A DNA stretch of 64,000 nt from Oryzias latipes. Lineage: Eukaryota; Chordata; Actinopteri; Beloniformes; Adrianichthyidae. The translations under genes and the position numbers were made by a program. Shown here piece by piece: positions 36,371 through 49,159 of the stretch. Location of the stretch: assembly GCF_002234675.1 (NCBI RefSeq), contig NC_019864.2, positions 21,082,582-21,146,581 of the forward strand. The letters run 5' to 3'. How positions within the stretch are numbered: position 1 is the first letter of the stretch; every line of letters starts with the position of its first letter. The notes under the pieces were generated by a model. It was not told the DNA's origin, did no database searches, and saw nothing but the letters and a program-made list of their open reading frames with translations.

Positions 36371-36592
36371 ATGGAGGAGAAAATTGCAGTTTGTGCCAAA
36401 CTGGGATTATATGACACCAAGTCTTTTATACATCGGAATAGAGCTGTGAAAGAAAAAGCCTGGAGGAAGATTGGCAAGATTTGCACTCCTTCTAAATTTC
36501 GCACCAAGCCTCCTCCAATTAAAAATGGTGGGCATGCGTTAGTAAAAGAAGAAGCCCCTTCCTGTTTGTGCTGTGTGAAGGCCATGGGCTAA
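36371..36592 (+). pseudogene. Small MADF/SANT-like frame in a repeat-like block
   Basis: A 73-codon frame begins MEEKIAVCAKLGLYD and continues HRNRAVKEKAWRKIGKI. That spacing of ELYD-like, NR and aWrkI residues is the signature of a MADF (Myb/SANT-like) domain, commonly found in PIF/Harbinger transposon proteins. The surrounding 36200-36640 looks like a transposon derivative (ATGCATTCAAGCAGCCACTT on the left, GTGCGTTCAAGAACTTGCAT on the right). I treat it as a relic. An independent host gene is less likely because no flanking exon is evident. Confidence 0.4.
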
Positions 36593-38618
36593 ACGTGCGT
36601 TCAAGAACTTGCATTCAGCGCCTTCTTGATCAAGTAAGAGGTGAGGCTGATCGCTTAGCTAACCCCACATGACTACTTATTGCAAAAAAGTAATTAATCA
36701 GTCTTTTTTAGAAATAAAGCGGCAGCATCCTGTTTAAAGTAATACTGTTTAACCACTAGAACATTTTAAATTAATTCTTGGAAAGATGTTTTCTTTTCTA
36801 TTTTGCTATCTGTTTTAACTTTAATCACACAAGACTTTGTTCAAATATTCACTAGAACTATTTTGACATTTGTTTAAAAAATGTCGACATCTTTCCTGGG
36901 GTTTCAGACCTCAGTTTGACCTCCAGTGTTCGTGCCATTTCCCAACAGTAACATGAACTAAGATAACAAAAAAATAGCTGTATATAAACTTTTCTCCCAG
37001 GCATTTAATATTTTTATATTTCAAAGTGCAAGACAGTTATCCGAAAATCCTCTTGAGCCTAATGTTCTGCTCCTTAAAGTTTACAGAAAATTAAGCCTGG
37101 GGTCAAATCGTTTGCATACCCCATGGACATATGGAGAATTTCACGGCCTCAGCCTGGTAGCACTTTAGTCAAAACCTTTTGATCTTTTTCTCTGAATCAA
37201 AATGTCAAACTGAAGCATTTATACTTGTGATGTGCTTATACAGTGCAGATGCCTGCAAAAGGTCTACAGAGGGCCTTTTTCTTCCATGTTTAGCTTTGTT
37301 TTCCAGCTGCTCTACAAAACAAATGGTTTCTTTTGTCATTTTAAAGAGAACAGCTGAGAAATCTCTCAGCCCTCAAAAGACCAAAACACTTAGGTCAAGT
37401 TTCAGTTAAAAAACAATAATATAGCTAAAGTGATCTTTAAAAGCAAATGGAAAAACATCAGAAAAAAAAAACGAACTCTGGCACTGCTCGTTTGTTCCAT
37501 CCATATGTTCGAGCTGGAAACAACCCAGGAGACTGGTTGGCTCAGGTGTTTTGTCTTAGCCAAAAATCAAGTTCTCAGGAAGAGGGTGTTCATGGTTAGA
37601 AGTGCTACTCCACCCTGATTACCTCACCAGTTCCAGAAACTTGTAGGGGATCAGTGCTGTCTAAATAAAGCCAATTTTACATGAAATATTTATCTATCTC
37701 TGGCACCACAAGTGAATTCAACTTGGATAAATCTGACTTTCCTGGCTTTGTCAACACAGAAGCGGAACCCCCTTATCTGGTTTACCATAAAAACTAATGA
37801 TGTACCTGTGAATTTGACTAACAGCCTCTTGGTTCTGGCCCAGCAGCCAGTATTTTTGCTCAATGTGCATTTTTTGACCTGTAACATCTGTCGCTCACGT
37901 GTTTGTGGACGCACCAACAGGAAACTTGGGATGCGCCTGCCAGAGCAACTGTGTGTGTTCCACATGCAAGGCAGTGACATTTATCATTACAGCATGGAGT
38001 GAGAATGTCAGACAAATGGTCTTCATTAAGTAATGTGATTCAAATGGAGTTAAATGTAAGAACAGGATTAGAAGAAGGTGCGTGTTTTCCAAAATGTGTA
38101 TTTTAGGACTTTTTCTATCCACTGATGTTAATCCTGTTCATAATGTGAAATAAAAACACGTGTCCACTTCCTTACACTGCTTTATCTCCAAGATGACTTC
38201 TGTAGGAGGCTGTGCACTGCCAAAACAAGTCCCTACAAATAAGTCAAAAGTTCTTAAATAAAAATAAAAATCTTCAATTAAGCAAATTCTTACCAAGAAT
38301 TAAGAAAATTCTATACTAGGACATATTTTCTTAGACTTTCTTGCTATTGAGAAACCCTATTGTTAATATTATTTTTCTTGCAAGACAAGTCACATTTTAT
38401 TTAAACAAGTGTCTTTTTACGTAAGACATAGTTGTTGCAGTGATCTAGTAACACAGTAGTCCTCTTTATGTTGTGCTCTCTTTTTCACCTGCTTCCCTCT
38501 AACATAGTCTCAGAAATTTTGTTTTCACTTCTCAGTTTCTTCAGGTCCTCCTCCTTCCTTCTCACCCTCCCACCTCAACTCCTCTCACTGTCACTGGGCT
38601 TTACAACTGAGTTGGGTG

Positions 38619-38625
38619 TATATAC
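38619..38625 (+). promoter_or_regulatory. TATA box of fgl2
   Basis: TATATAC lies 48 bases before the proposed ATG (38667), so transcription would begin near 38650. This argues against any upstream in-frame start. Confidence 0.65.
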
Positions 38626-38666
38626 AGTCCCTCCTTTCTCTTGCCTCATTCTTTCCTCTGAAGACA

Positions 38667-41600
38667 ATGAAGTTAACAGCACCATGTGTGTTTGGGAGCC
38701 TACTGGCCTTTTTGAGTCTATCTTGGATCAAAGCAGATGAGGAGGTCGTCCTGAAGGGTCAAGGATTTGGGCCCTGTGTCGCAACTTTACGACCTGAGAG
38801 AGCGTGCTCGCCTGGACAGCATGACGCCACGTGCCCTTACCTGCTCCATCTGCCACCACTGACGGTTCATTTGCCACAACAGTTCCAAGAGCTGGAGAAG
38901 ATCATGCAGGACCTGCAGAAACTAAAGGAGAGCGTGGACGAACTGAGAGAGATGTGTGCGAACTGTACAGTAAGCCAAACTGGGGGAGAGTGTGGGAGAC
39001 AAAGTGGTGAACATGAGAAGATGACTGCAGGTAAGGGAACACGTGAGGATGAGAGGACCTGGGTGCGTGTGATACTTGAGAAAAATGATGGAGATTTCAG
39101 AGAAGACTGTGAAAAAGACAAGAAAACAAAAAAGACATATGAGGATAACACAGACGACTGGTTGGTTCAGGAAGGGATGGAAGATAAAAAATTAGAAGCA
39201 GACAAAACTAAAAACAAAAAAGAAATAGCAGAAAAGGAAACAAAAGAAATTATGTTAAAAAACAACAAAAAAACAAAGACAGGAAAAGCTAAACCTTTTG
39301 ATGAGACACAAATGTCCACTGCAGACCCAAATGGGAGTGCAGCTGATTTGACGACAGAAAAAGTAGCTGAGAAAAATCACTCAGAGCCAGAAAGAAATAA
39401 GGAAGATTCAACCAAAGAGGATACAAGAATATATCCTACAGAATCAAGGCAGAGTGAAGAAGAGAAATACATACAGAAATACACAAAAACTAAGGAAACT
39501 GATGGAATATTTGTATCTGCGAACCAGGAATATGGGGAAGAGACAAAGAAGACCTTGGGGGATGGAGTGAAAGTGAACAGAAATAATGAGAAACCAGAAC
39601 AGACTGAGCTCACAGAAAACGAGAGGACTATAAAAGAAATGGGCTCGGATGAAAAAAGCAGGGCAATTGGGAAAGAAATCAAAACAGAGAGAGTGAACGG
39701 CGACGGGGATGGAGAATTGTCCTCCAGCAAAACAACTAAAAGAGCAGACTTTGTTTCTATTAGTCCAACTCCCCAATTCAAAATGAGAACAGCTTCAAGG
39801 GTGGACTCGATAGACTCAAGGAAAGTAAGAACTTTTACATCATCTCTTCCATTGCCTTCTTTTCCCATTTCCCCATTAAGCTCAATCACAGATGTCAGTC
39901 AAAGCACAGCAGCTGGTCGTGGACCAACCCAAAGTACAGGCCCTTACACAGCTGGTGTTCCAGGGCCCCGAAGCTTTGATGCAGATTTGAGTACAGATAC
40001 CTTAGCAACAACCACAGTGGGTGGTCCAGGACTGCAGACCGTACCTAACTCAGCATCCACAAGGAAACTTGAGGGACAACTCCAGGGCACCTCTACTACA
40101 ACTCCAACAACAATCCATCAGACACCATACATGACTACATCACCAAGAGTTGAAGATGACAGCCACTGGAAATCTAAGACTACTGGCAGGCGACCTCAGC
40201 CTGAACAAGATATGCACGCAGATAAAAAGCCTCCACTTGGAACTAAGCCTGAAGCAAAGAAAAAACTAAAAAATCCCCTAAATAAACCTGGCCAAACTCT
40301 ATTTCCTGTCAAAAAGAGTCCACCCCATCAAAAGGAAAAACCTTCACAACAAAAACCCAAAGCAAACAAAGCTAAACCTGACAGAGACTCAATACAGCCC
40401 AAAAATGTCAAACCTGTTCAAAAACGTTTTCCTGGTATTTCAAAACCAAATACCAAACCAAACCAAAAGAAAAATTCATTAGATACACACAAACAGGGTC
40501 AAACCCCTGACCAAGATGAAATCACTTCTCAGTCAATAACATTTCCTTTAAAATCACCACCTGCTGTCCTGAAACCTACAACTCACAGGCCTCAGATTGT
40601 AAACACAACTTTGTCTGATGAGCTTTCTTCAAAAACTGGTGGTTTAACGCCAAAACAAGAGGAAAATCATCCAATTAAATCAAATATATTATCTAATGAA
40701 AATCCTCTGCCTGGGTCTAATTCCAATTCTGAATCAAAATATAAAGAAAATGTATCTGAACAAGATCATATAACACCTGAACAGGATGTTGAATCAGACC
40801 TGAAGATCCCAACAGGTCATCTAAACCAAGAACCTAAACATGAGCTGGAATCTAATTCCAATCAAAAGGCTACAGTAAGACCTGATGAAAAGCATAACAT
40901 TGAGATAATTAAAGAATTTAAGGAAAACAAATTTTTAGAGACAAATCCAGGACCCAACCAAAATAACACGTGGCCCACTAAAAAGCCTACACTCAGCAGA
41001 AACTTCTCGAAAATGAACCAGACTTCTAAACTTGATCAAGCACCAAAGCAAAATCCAAAATTTAAAAAAACAGGGACAGGCTTGAATATAAACCCAAATA
41101 AAAAACCCAAACCAGGACAACCACCACAAAATAACCTAAAACCTAAAGCTCCCAGACCTGGACTAAAGCCTCATCCAGGATTTACACCTGTCCAGGACAA
41201 ATTCCACAAAGCACAGTCCAACAGAACCACAAAACCAAGGCCCCCTTATCGATTTAGACCTCCAACCAGACCTTCATTGGAACCACCAGCAGAAACAATT
41301 CAAAAGCCAAATCCAGAAGTTCAACCACAGCCAGAGTTAACAATGAAATCAGGTGCAAATCCAACTCAATCCAGCAGGAATTATGAAACAATGCAACCTA
41401 CTTTTGGTTTTGTAAAAAGGATAACAGAAGATACTCATACTCCACTGGACAAAAGTTCCAATGTCAGTTTCAAGAAAACCACCACTGAACAACCAAATAA
41501 TCCAATATATTCAAGAGAAAGATTTGATGACAAGCTTTTGCTTGAGCCTAAATCCAACCTATACTCAACATCTGAAGAAGAGAAAAGACATCAACTGGTT

Positions 41601-44600
41601 ACATCAACAGCTGATTGGGACATGAAACCAACACAGAAGACCTCAACAGTTCATCAAAACCCTAAGAAAATCAAAGAGCTGGAATCTGCAGATGCTCCAA
41701 CACCCACACCAAAACATTTGGAAGAAATAAAGGACGTTTCTGGTGATAATCCTCTTCATGAACCAAAGTCCAAAGAAGAATCAAAAACCAAACTGACTAC
41801 AACCTCTGTTCAAACTACTGCATGGCCCACTAAAAGGCCTACAATCAGCAGAAACTTCTCGAAAATGAACCAGACTTCTAAACTTGATCAAGCACCAAAG
41901 CAAAATCCAAAATTTAAAAAACCAGGGACAGGCTTGAATATAAACCCAAATAAAAAACCCAAACTGGGACAACCATCACAAACTAATCCAAAACTTAAAG
42001 CTCCCAGACCTGGACTAAAGCCTCATCCAGGATATACTCCTTTTTGGGACAAAATCAACAAAGCACAGTCCAACAGAACCACAAAACCAAGGCCCCCTTA
42101 TCGATTTAGACCTCCAACCAGACTTACATTGGAACCACCAGCAGAAACAATTCATAAACCAAATCCAGAAGTTCAACCACAGCCAAAGTTAACAATGAAA
42201 TCAGTTCCAAATCCAACTCAATCCAGCAGGAATTATGGAACTATGCAACCTACTTTTGGTTTTGTAAAAGAGATAACAGAAGATACTCATACTCCAATGG
42301 ACAAAAGTTCCAATGTCAGTTTCAAGAAAACCACCACTGAACAACCAAATAATCCAATATATTCAAGAGAAAGATTTGATGACAAGCTTTTGCTTGAGCC
42401 TAAATCCAACCTATTCTCAACATCTGAAGAAGAGAAAAGACATCAACTGGTGACATCAACAGCTGATTGGGACATGAAACCAACACAGAAGACCTCAACA
42501 GTTCATCAAAACCCTAAGAAAATCAAAGAGTTGGAATCTGCAGATGCTCCAACACCCACACCAAAACATTTGGAAGAAATAAAGGACGTTTCTGGTGATA
42601 ATCCTCTTCATGAACCAAAGTCCAAAGAAGAATCAAAAACCAAACTGACTACAACCTCTGTTCCAACTACTGCATGGCCCACTAAAAGGCCTACACTCAG
42701 CAGAAACTTCTCGAAAATGAACCAGACTTCTAAACTTGATCAAGCACCAAAGCAAAATCCAAAATTTAAAAAACCTGGGACAGGCTTGAATATAAACCCA
42801 AATAAAAAACCCAAACCAGGACAACCATCACAAACTAATCCAAAACTTAAAGCTCCCAGACCTGGACTAAAGCCTCATCCAGGATTTACACCTGTCCAGG
42901 ACAAATTCCACAAAGCACAGTCCAACAGAACCACAAAACCAAGGCCCCCTTATCGATTTAGACCTCCAACCAGACCTACATTGGAACCACCAGCAGAAAC
43001 AATTCAAAAGCCAAATCCAGAAGTTCAACCACAGCCAGAGTTAACAATGAAATCAGTTCCAAATCCAACTCAATCCAGCAGGAATTATGAAACAATGCAA
43101 CCTACTTTTGGTTTTGTAAAAAGGATAACAGAAGATACTCATACTCCAATGGACAAAAGTTCCAATGTCAGTTTCAAGAAAACCACCACTGAACAACCAA
43201 ATAATCCAATATATTCAGGAGAAAGATTTGATGACAAGCTTTTGCTTGAGCCTAAATCCAACCTATACTCAACATCTGAAGAAGAGAAAAGACATCAACT
43301 GGTGACATCAACAGCTGATTGGGACATGAAACCAACACAGAAGACCTCAACAGTTCATCAAAACCCTAAGAAAATCAAAGAGTTGGAATCTGCAGATGCT
43401 CCAACACCCACACCAAAACATTTGGAAGAAATAAAGGACGTTTCTGGTGATAATCCTCTACATGAAACAAAGTCCAAAGACGAATCAAAAACCAAACTGA
43501 CTACAACCTCTGTTCAAACTACTGCATGGCCCACTAAAAGGCCTACACTTAGCAGAAACTTCTCTAAAATGAACCAGACTTCTAAACTTGATCAAGCACC
43601 AAAGCAAAATCCAAAATTTAAAAAACCAGGGACAGGCTTGAATATAAACCCAAATAAAAAACCCAAACCAGGACAACCATCACAAACTAATCCAAAACTT
43701 AAAGCTCCCAGACCTGGCCTAAAGCCTCTTCCAGGATTTACTGCTTTTTGGGACAAAATCAACAAAGCACAGTCCAACAGAACATCACAACAAAGGCCTC
43801 TATATCGATTCAGACCTTCAACCAGACCAACATTGGAACCGCCAGCGGAAACCAACAAAAGGGTAAACCCAGAAGTTCAACCAAAGCCAAATGAGGCAAA
43901 CAAAACAACTCCAACTCATATTAGCTGGACCTCTTCTGATGCCTTGCAAAATACCAATACCAATATTATCTCAAGCACTATTTCAGGATCCACACCACCT
44001 AGTGGAGTACCTAAATTTGACTCCACCTCAAAAATAGCTGTCAGTGTGGAGAAAAGCACACTTGCAACCACAGTCCCTTACTCCAGTTCCAAAACTACCT
44101 TAACGATCAGCCCTGACTTCAGGTCAGTGACCACTGCCACCTCTGGCTTTGACCCCCAGACCTCTGCTGACAGCACACTAGAGTTGCGTGTGAAGATAAA
44201 CCAGGTGGCGGCTTTTCCTTTTAACAGCCAGAGTCCAAACAGGAGGCCAGCAGACGAGCATCCAAGGCAGATCCCCAGAGGCACAGACAGAGACAAGACC
44301 TACAGACAACCAGATAGATTTCCGTTTCCAGGCAAGTGATCATTTTTACTTCATCTGTGCGATTGAACACTGCAATATCCTTTCACAAATCAAATCCTCC
44401 TTTTATTAACCACATCCTATAGCAAACTCACTGTAACATCTTTTTGTATGATCCCCTTAAAACTGAAAACTTTTTCTCACACCACAATTGATTGAAGAAA
44501 AATATGTTTACATGGGTTTTTGACTCAATTCTAGAAAAATAATATAAAATAATTGCATCAAAAAGATGTGGATTAACCTGACCACATGTTATTTTCTTTA

Positions 44601-46527
44601 GACACCCACACATAAATAATTACAGTCTGTGGTCTGAGAACATCTTTGCATAAGACACTGTGACTGTTATTTGTCAGAGAAGGAATCTGCATGTGTGTGA
44701 AATGTGTGGCGCTGTGTGATTATTATTAGAGATGTTGAAACCACATCAGTTCAGGGACCAGCAGCTCCAGTACATCCCTCTGTTGAGGAATTTAAATCAA
44801 ACAGTGAAAACATCTGAGTGGAATAAATGAATTGGAACTATCAGATGTCAAACGACAACTTTTAATTTGGCAGTAGCAGGAAGAAAGGTTTATCACAAGC
44901 GAATTCATGTTCATTTTTATAAAATCTGTCATATATTACACAATAAAAGGTTTAAGTGTAAAACACATACGTTTTTAGTTATTTTTATTCAGGTGCATTC
45001 ACTGTTTCCCTTTCAATAGCCTATTGTTGGGTTTGTTTGTTTCTTTTAACCGTAAAATCCACTAAATCCAATAATTGACAAAAAATTCATTTTCTTTTGA
45101 ATTAATTTGTTTTTCAAACCATTTTCTGAAATCCACAAAAAATTCAATATAATTTATTTTAATGGGCTATAGGTTGCATCAATTATGATATGTTGGCTGA
45201 TTAATTAAGTTTTTGGTCATGACAATGTCAGTTTAAGATGCAAAAACATTCATGGCTGTTTAATAAAAAAAGCACATTTCCCCTCTGTCCCAAGTTTGAT
45301 GCACATATTTTTAACATTGTATATTGTAATGAATTAATTATTAACACTTTTTGCATTATTTTAATACACCAAGTTGTAATAAAAAAAAAGAATAACAATG
45401 ACTGAATATTTTCACCATAAGATTTGGAAAATAAGCAAAACCTTTCCTGCCAAATGGAAGGAGCTGTTTTGAAATGACCTCTACTGCCCCTAGTGGAATC
45501 ATAATTTACTACAGGGTAGAACATATTGGAGCAAGTTTAAAACAATGGGTTTTTAAGGAAAGTTTGGATCTTGGTAAAATCTAGGGGTCTCAGAACTGTG
45601 TGTATCAAATATGATATGAATGGTTATATAGGCTTAAAGTGCTGGAGTATTCTCTGAAAATCCATCCTCAAAAGTCGTGTTTTATATTGCTAGAATTCTG
45701 TGGCCTGTTGACCTCATCAATCATCTTTTATACACCCCATCTGCAAACTTATAGTTTAAACTGTGAGGAATTTAAAGCCAGGCCTTCACGGCGGACTTGA
45801 TTTGAGTTTGTTTTGTCTTTCTTCAGCAAGGAGAGACTGCGCAGAACTCCTCATGTTAGGGAACAAACACAGTGGAATTTACCGTGTGTCCCCCAACCAC
45901 CGCCACGCAAGCTTCAATGTTTTCTGTGACATGGAGCAGGAAGGTGGAGGATGGACTGTTCTGCAGCGTCGAATGGACGGGAGCGTGAGCTTCAACCGCA
46001 CCTGGGCGGAGTACCGGTCCGGCTTTGGAGAGCTGAGTGGAGAGTTCTGGCTGGGCAACAATATGATCCATCTGCTGACCCATGACAGGGACATGGTGCT
46101 TCGGGTGGAGCTGGAGGACTTCAATGGTGTGAGGGAGCATGCGCAGTACGCGCACTTCAGCGTTGCTGGTGAGCAGCTGCAGTACAGACTGACGGTGGGC
46201 GGTTACACAGGCACCGCAGGTGATGCTCTGCTCTTCAGCAGAATGTACAACCACAACAATAAGGCCTTCACCACCCCGGATAAGGATAACGACCGCTACC
46301 CCTCCGGGAATTGTGGAGCCTACTATAGCTCCGGCTGGTGGTTTGATGCCTGTATGGCTGCAAACCTCAACGGGAGATATTATGCGGGACCTTATAAAGG
46401 ATTGCGTGATGGGATTTTCTGGGGCACATGGCCCAACATATCCAGAGAGTATTACCCCACTAATGACAGGCATTCTTTTAAAAATGTTAGAATGATGATC
46501 AGACCTGTGGGTTTTCTGCCACCTTAA
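38667..46527 (+). CDS. fgl2: FGL2 (fibroleukin) ortholog with a giant repeat-bearing central region
   Basis: FGL2 is a secreted or membrane-associated fibrinogen-related protein of immune and endothelial cells, known as a prothrombinase and immune regulator. Two coding exons, 38667-44331 and 45827-46527, total 6,366 nt and encode 2,121 residues. The two-exon layout matches mammalian FGL2 (about 440 residues). Residues 1-22 are a signal peptide. Then come CPYLLHLPPLTVHLPQQF and a short coiled coil ending CANC, clearly the FGL2 N-terminus. Residues from about 125 to 1888 are new: a Lys/Glu-rich part, a Pro/Thr/Lys-rich part, then a 284-residue tandem array (769 to about 1740). Exon 2 is a complete fibrinogen-like domain: RRDCAELL, GGGWTVLQRRMDGS, FWLGNNMIHLLT, then TPDKDNDRYPSGNCG, YYSSGWWFDACMAANLNG and FWGTWP. 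The intron uses a GC donor (CCAG|GCAAGT). The open frame through 5.6 kb, with a repeat period divisible by three, argues that it is translated. Confidence 0.92.
40971..43880 (+). repeat. 852-bp in-frame tandem repeat array inside fgl2 exon 1
   Basis: Units start at 40971, 41823, 42675 and 43527 with an exact 852-bp (284-codon) period. The fourth is partial and diverges after about 350 bp. Each unit opens WPTKKPTLSRNFSKMNQTSK or a close variant and carries sequons NFS, NQT, NRT and NVS. Units 1 and 3 share VQDKFHKA where units 2 and 4 have FWDKINKA, suggesting duplication of a two-unit block. Differences between full units are few, so the array is young or homogenised. Confidence 0.95.
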
Positions 46528-46718
46528 GTAGTAAAGAGGCTTTAAAAACTCAAACTGGTCTCAAATCAAATACTCATATTCATCTGAATTAACAGTTCCA
46601 AATTGTTTATCATTTTAGCACAATACTGTCATCTTGTGGTGATGCATTTTTCAGAACAGTTTTGTTTATCAAGATGTGAATGGTTGAAATGGCTTTGTAT
46701 TTTTGACAGTTCTATTAG

Positions 46719-46724
46719 AATAAA
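46719..46724 (+). promoter_or_regulatory. fgl2 polyadenylation signal
   Basis: AATAAA lies about 190 bases after the fgl2 stop, followed by AT-rich sequence. It is the first good signal downstream. Confidence 0.6.
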
Positions 46725-48355
46725 ATAAGCTATATTTTAAAAGATACAATTATGGCAACGTTCTCTCAATTGTTAAATAAAAAAATCTAGGTCTGAACAT
46801 GATCATTGAACTTTGTCGGTGATGTTTTGTAAAAAAGTTTTCCAAGAAAACTACAAGTACTCAACGTGAGTGGCTGTTTATTCTTGTTAAAGCATAAAAT
46901 AGCTACACACACCAAATAATAGTGGTTTTAAAACTGTTTTAAAATTTCAAGAGATACCAATCAGTAAATGGTGTATAGACTAAAGTAGAAACCACAAATA
47001 TAAATAACTTGCATGTAGACTAAATTTTTTTTTACTTTATTGTACAAAATGTGAGTACATGACAAAACACAGTTTTACAAAGTAAACTTCAGATTTGCCA
47101 GGGGAGCATACGTATTACATGCATTTTACATAAAAACATTCAGGTTTCTACAACTTTCATACAAACATACAACTTTCCGATGAAGGCTTCTGGAGATTTT
47201 ACTGAGATACATTTCAATTTGTTTGATTAACACAGGTAAAAAAAATAGAAGATGAAAAAAAAATGCGTTTATGAATATAAAATTGGCCAAATATAATATT
47301 GAGATTAATTATGAGTTTTCTTATTTGAGTCTAAGTTTTAATCATGAGAGCCAAAAATTATATATTCAAGTTTCAGAGTGAAGTTGGGGTGAATATGATT
47401 TATGATAAATTGTAAACACTTTTCCCCCAAAAAATTCTAATTTCAGTACAATTCCAAAAAATATGGTTAATTTTTTATGGTTGTATTTTGCAAAAGGTAC
47501 AGTTAAGATCACTTGTTTTAATGTATCTTAGCATGAATTGATTGGTGGGGTAAATTTGGTGAATTATGTTAAAAGAAACTTCTTTCATTTTATTATTTAG
47601 CATAAAAGTTTGGGTCACATTCCAGTTTTTCCTCCAAATACTAACAGGAACAAAACGTCTCCAGTAGGTTTTAGTACAGAAATGACATCCCTTTGAAACA
47701 AGGCTCTTGTTTTTTTGTTTTTGTGGGTATAGGAGTAAAGCACATTTTTCCTATGCATCCATAGAGAGCATTTCTTCATTCGTAGCAGTTGTTTTAAACA
47801 TTTGGCATATTTCTTTGGAAACGGCATCAAACAAACTGAAATTATACTCAATTTCCATTCAGTTGTCGGGCTGCAACAACGTAATCTCACTGTGATTCTT
47901 TGATTGGACAAAGCTAAAAAGAGGGCGGATCTAGATTTTATGCAAGAATGCACATCCGGTTTTCAAGTTCAAATGTTTACCCTTCAACATAAGAGCACTA
48001 AAAATAAAACAGATTTATTTTAAGGATAAAAAGGAATGTATGTATGCTAATCGACTATCCAACGTAATTTGAAAGGTTGAAAAAATTGGCATGTTTGAGA
48101 ATTTATAGTTTATTAATTTCAAATAATGTATTTAAAATAATTGATTAATTTAAAATTATGTATTTAAATTGTTTAATTAATTTAAAAATAAGCCATTTTT
48201 TGTTCATATATTTTTTAAATCAATAAATATGCCTCCCTGAGGCTTTCTTAATTTTGAAATACAGTGGTATGAGAGCTGCTACAGTTTAAAGTATATAAAA
48301 GATAAACTGTTCAAGCTGACCGATTTTTTTACCTACTATTTTAGATGGAACCTGA

Positions 48356-48450
48356 AACAATCAGAATCAGAATTACTTTATTGATCCCACACGTGGGAAA
48401 TGTGTTTGTTACCATAGCAACTGACAGCAGAGGGGAAAAAAGACTAAGAA
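48356..48450. repeat. Short LINE/SINE 3'-tail-like fragment
   Basis: ACAATCAGAATCAGAATTAC followed by TTTATTGATCCCAC is a motif often seen at the tails of fish L2/CR1-type retroposons. Only this tail remains and the family is not certain. Confidence 0.45.
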
Positions 48451-49159
48451 TAATATAAAAAACAAGAACAAAGAAAATGTAGCATAAATGCAAACAACAA
48501 GGTGGTAGAAGAATCTACAAATATATGAACTACTTATGAATAGCAGAATCATAGAAAATTACTTACTCAAGGCTCACTTTGGACAGTTTATCTTTTAACA
48601 AAATACAAAATACTGCTAAACAAAACAATACCATAAAAAAGTATTCTTAAAAAAATATTGAAGCACGATTCAATTCCAGATACACAAAGAGCACCAATTT
48701 TCATTTTAGACTTTTAGTCACAATTAAAAAAATACAAAAGATTGTAGTCTAACACAGTCAAGATCATTTCATGAAGGAAAATTACACAGCATTCAGCTTC
48801 TTTGCTCCACCCTTATGAACAGACTTCCAGAACGCCTTAAACACTCAGTTAATAAAATCCAGGACAAAGACCCACCTGTTCTCTGCTACATTAAAAAAAT
48901 GTATTCAAAAAGCTACATCCTTCTCTTACTGTTACTTTAAACTTACTTTAAATGTATGTATTTTAAACTTATTTAAAAAAAAGAAAATTATCTTAAAGAT
49001 AACTCAGTTGATATTTCTTTGAGTGTTTCTTTAAATGCTTTATGTAAAAAAAAACAATGAATTGTCTTGCTTCACCTTTAAGATTTTTACAAAAATAGGC
49101 AATACCAACAAACAACAGCTTACACGACTGTTTTTTGTATTAACTTCTGTATTATGAAT

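Larger units (their letters stand above)
30931..38600. other. 7.5-kb gene-poor spacer between rsbn1l and fgl2
   Basis: This AT-rich interval has a MITE (32670-32874), an old hAT element with an insertion (34221-35153) and a MADF-like frame (36371-36592). An AT dinucleotide stretch lies near 31607-31622. No conserved coding exon was recognised. Regulatory elements for fgl2 could lie here but none can be named from sequence alone. Confidence 0.5.

Noticed and set aside
37712-38002. A 96-codon plus-strand frame in the rsbn1l-fgl2 spacer, overlapping a similar one on the other strand
   Set aside because: No recognised domain, no splice partners, and open frames on both strands suggest chance.
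38220-38460. AAGTC/AAGAC-rich stretch resembling a dispersed fish repeat just upstream of fgl2
   Set aside because: I found no inverted ends, target duplication or second copy in the window, so a mobile-element call is not supported.
38616-38666. An upstream in-frame extension of fgl2 from 38616
   Set aside because: It has no ATG, overlaps the TATA box, and would bury the signal peptide. ATG 38667 gives MKL plus a clean hydrophobic leader as in other FGL2 proteins.
40935-43676. Repeated minus-strand 63-residue frames within fgl2 exon 1
   Set aside because: They recur only because the 852-bp coding unit recurs. No sense on that strand, and the plus strand is open throughout.
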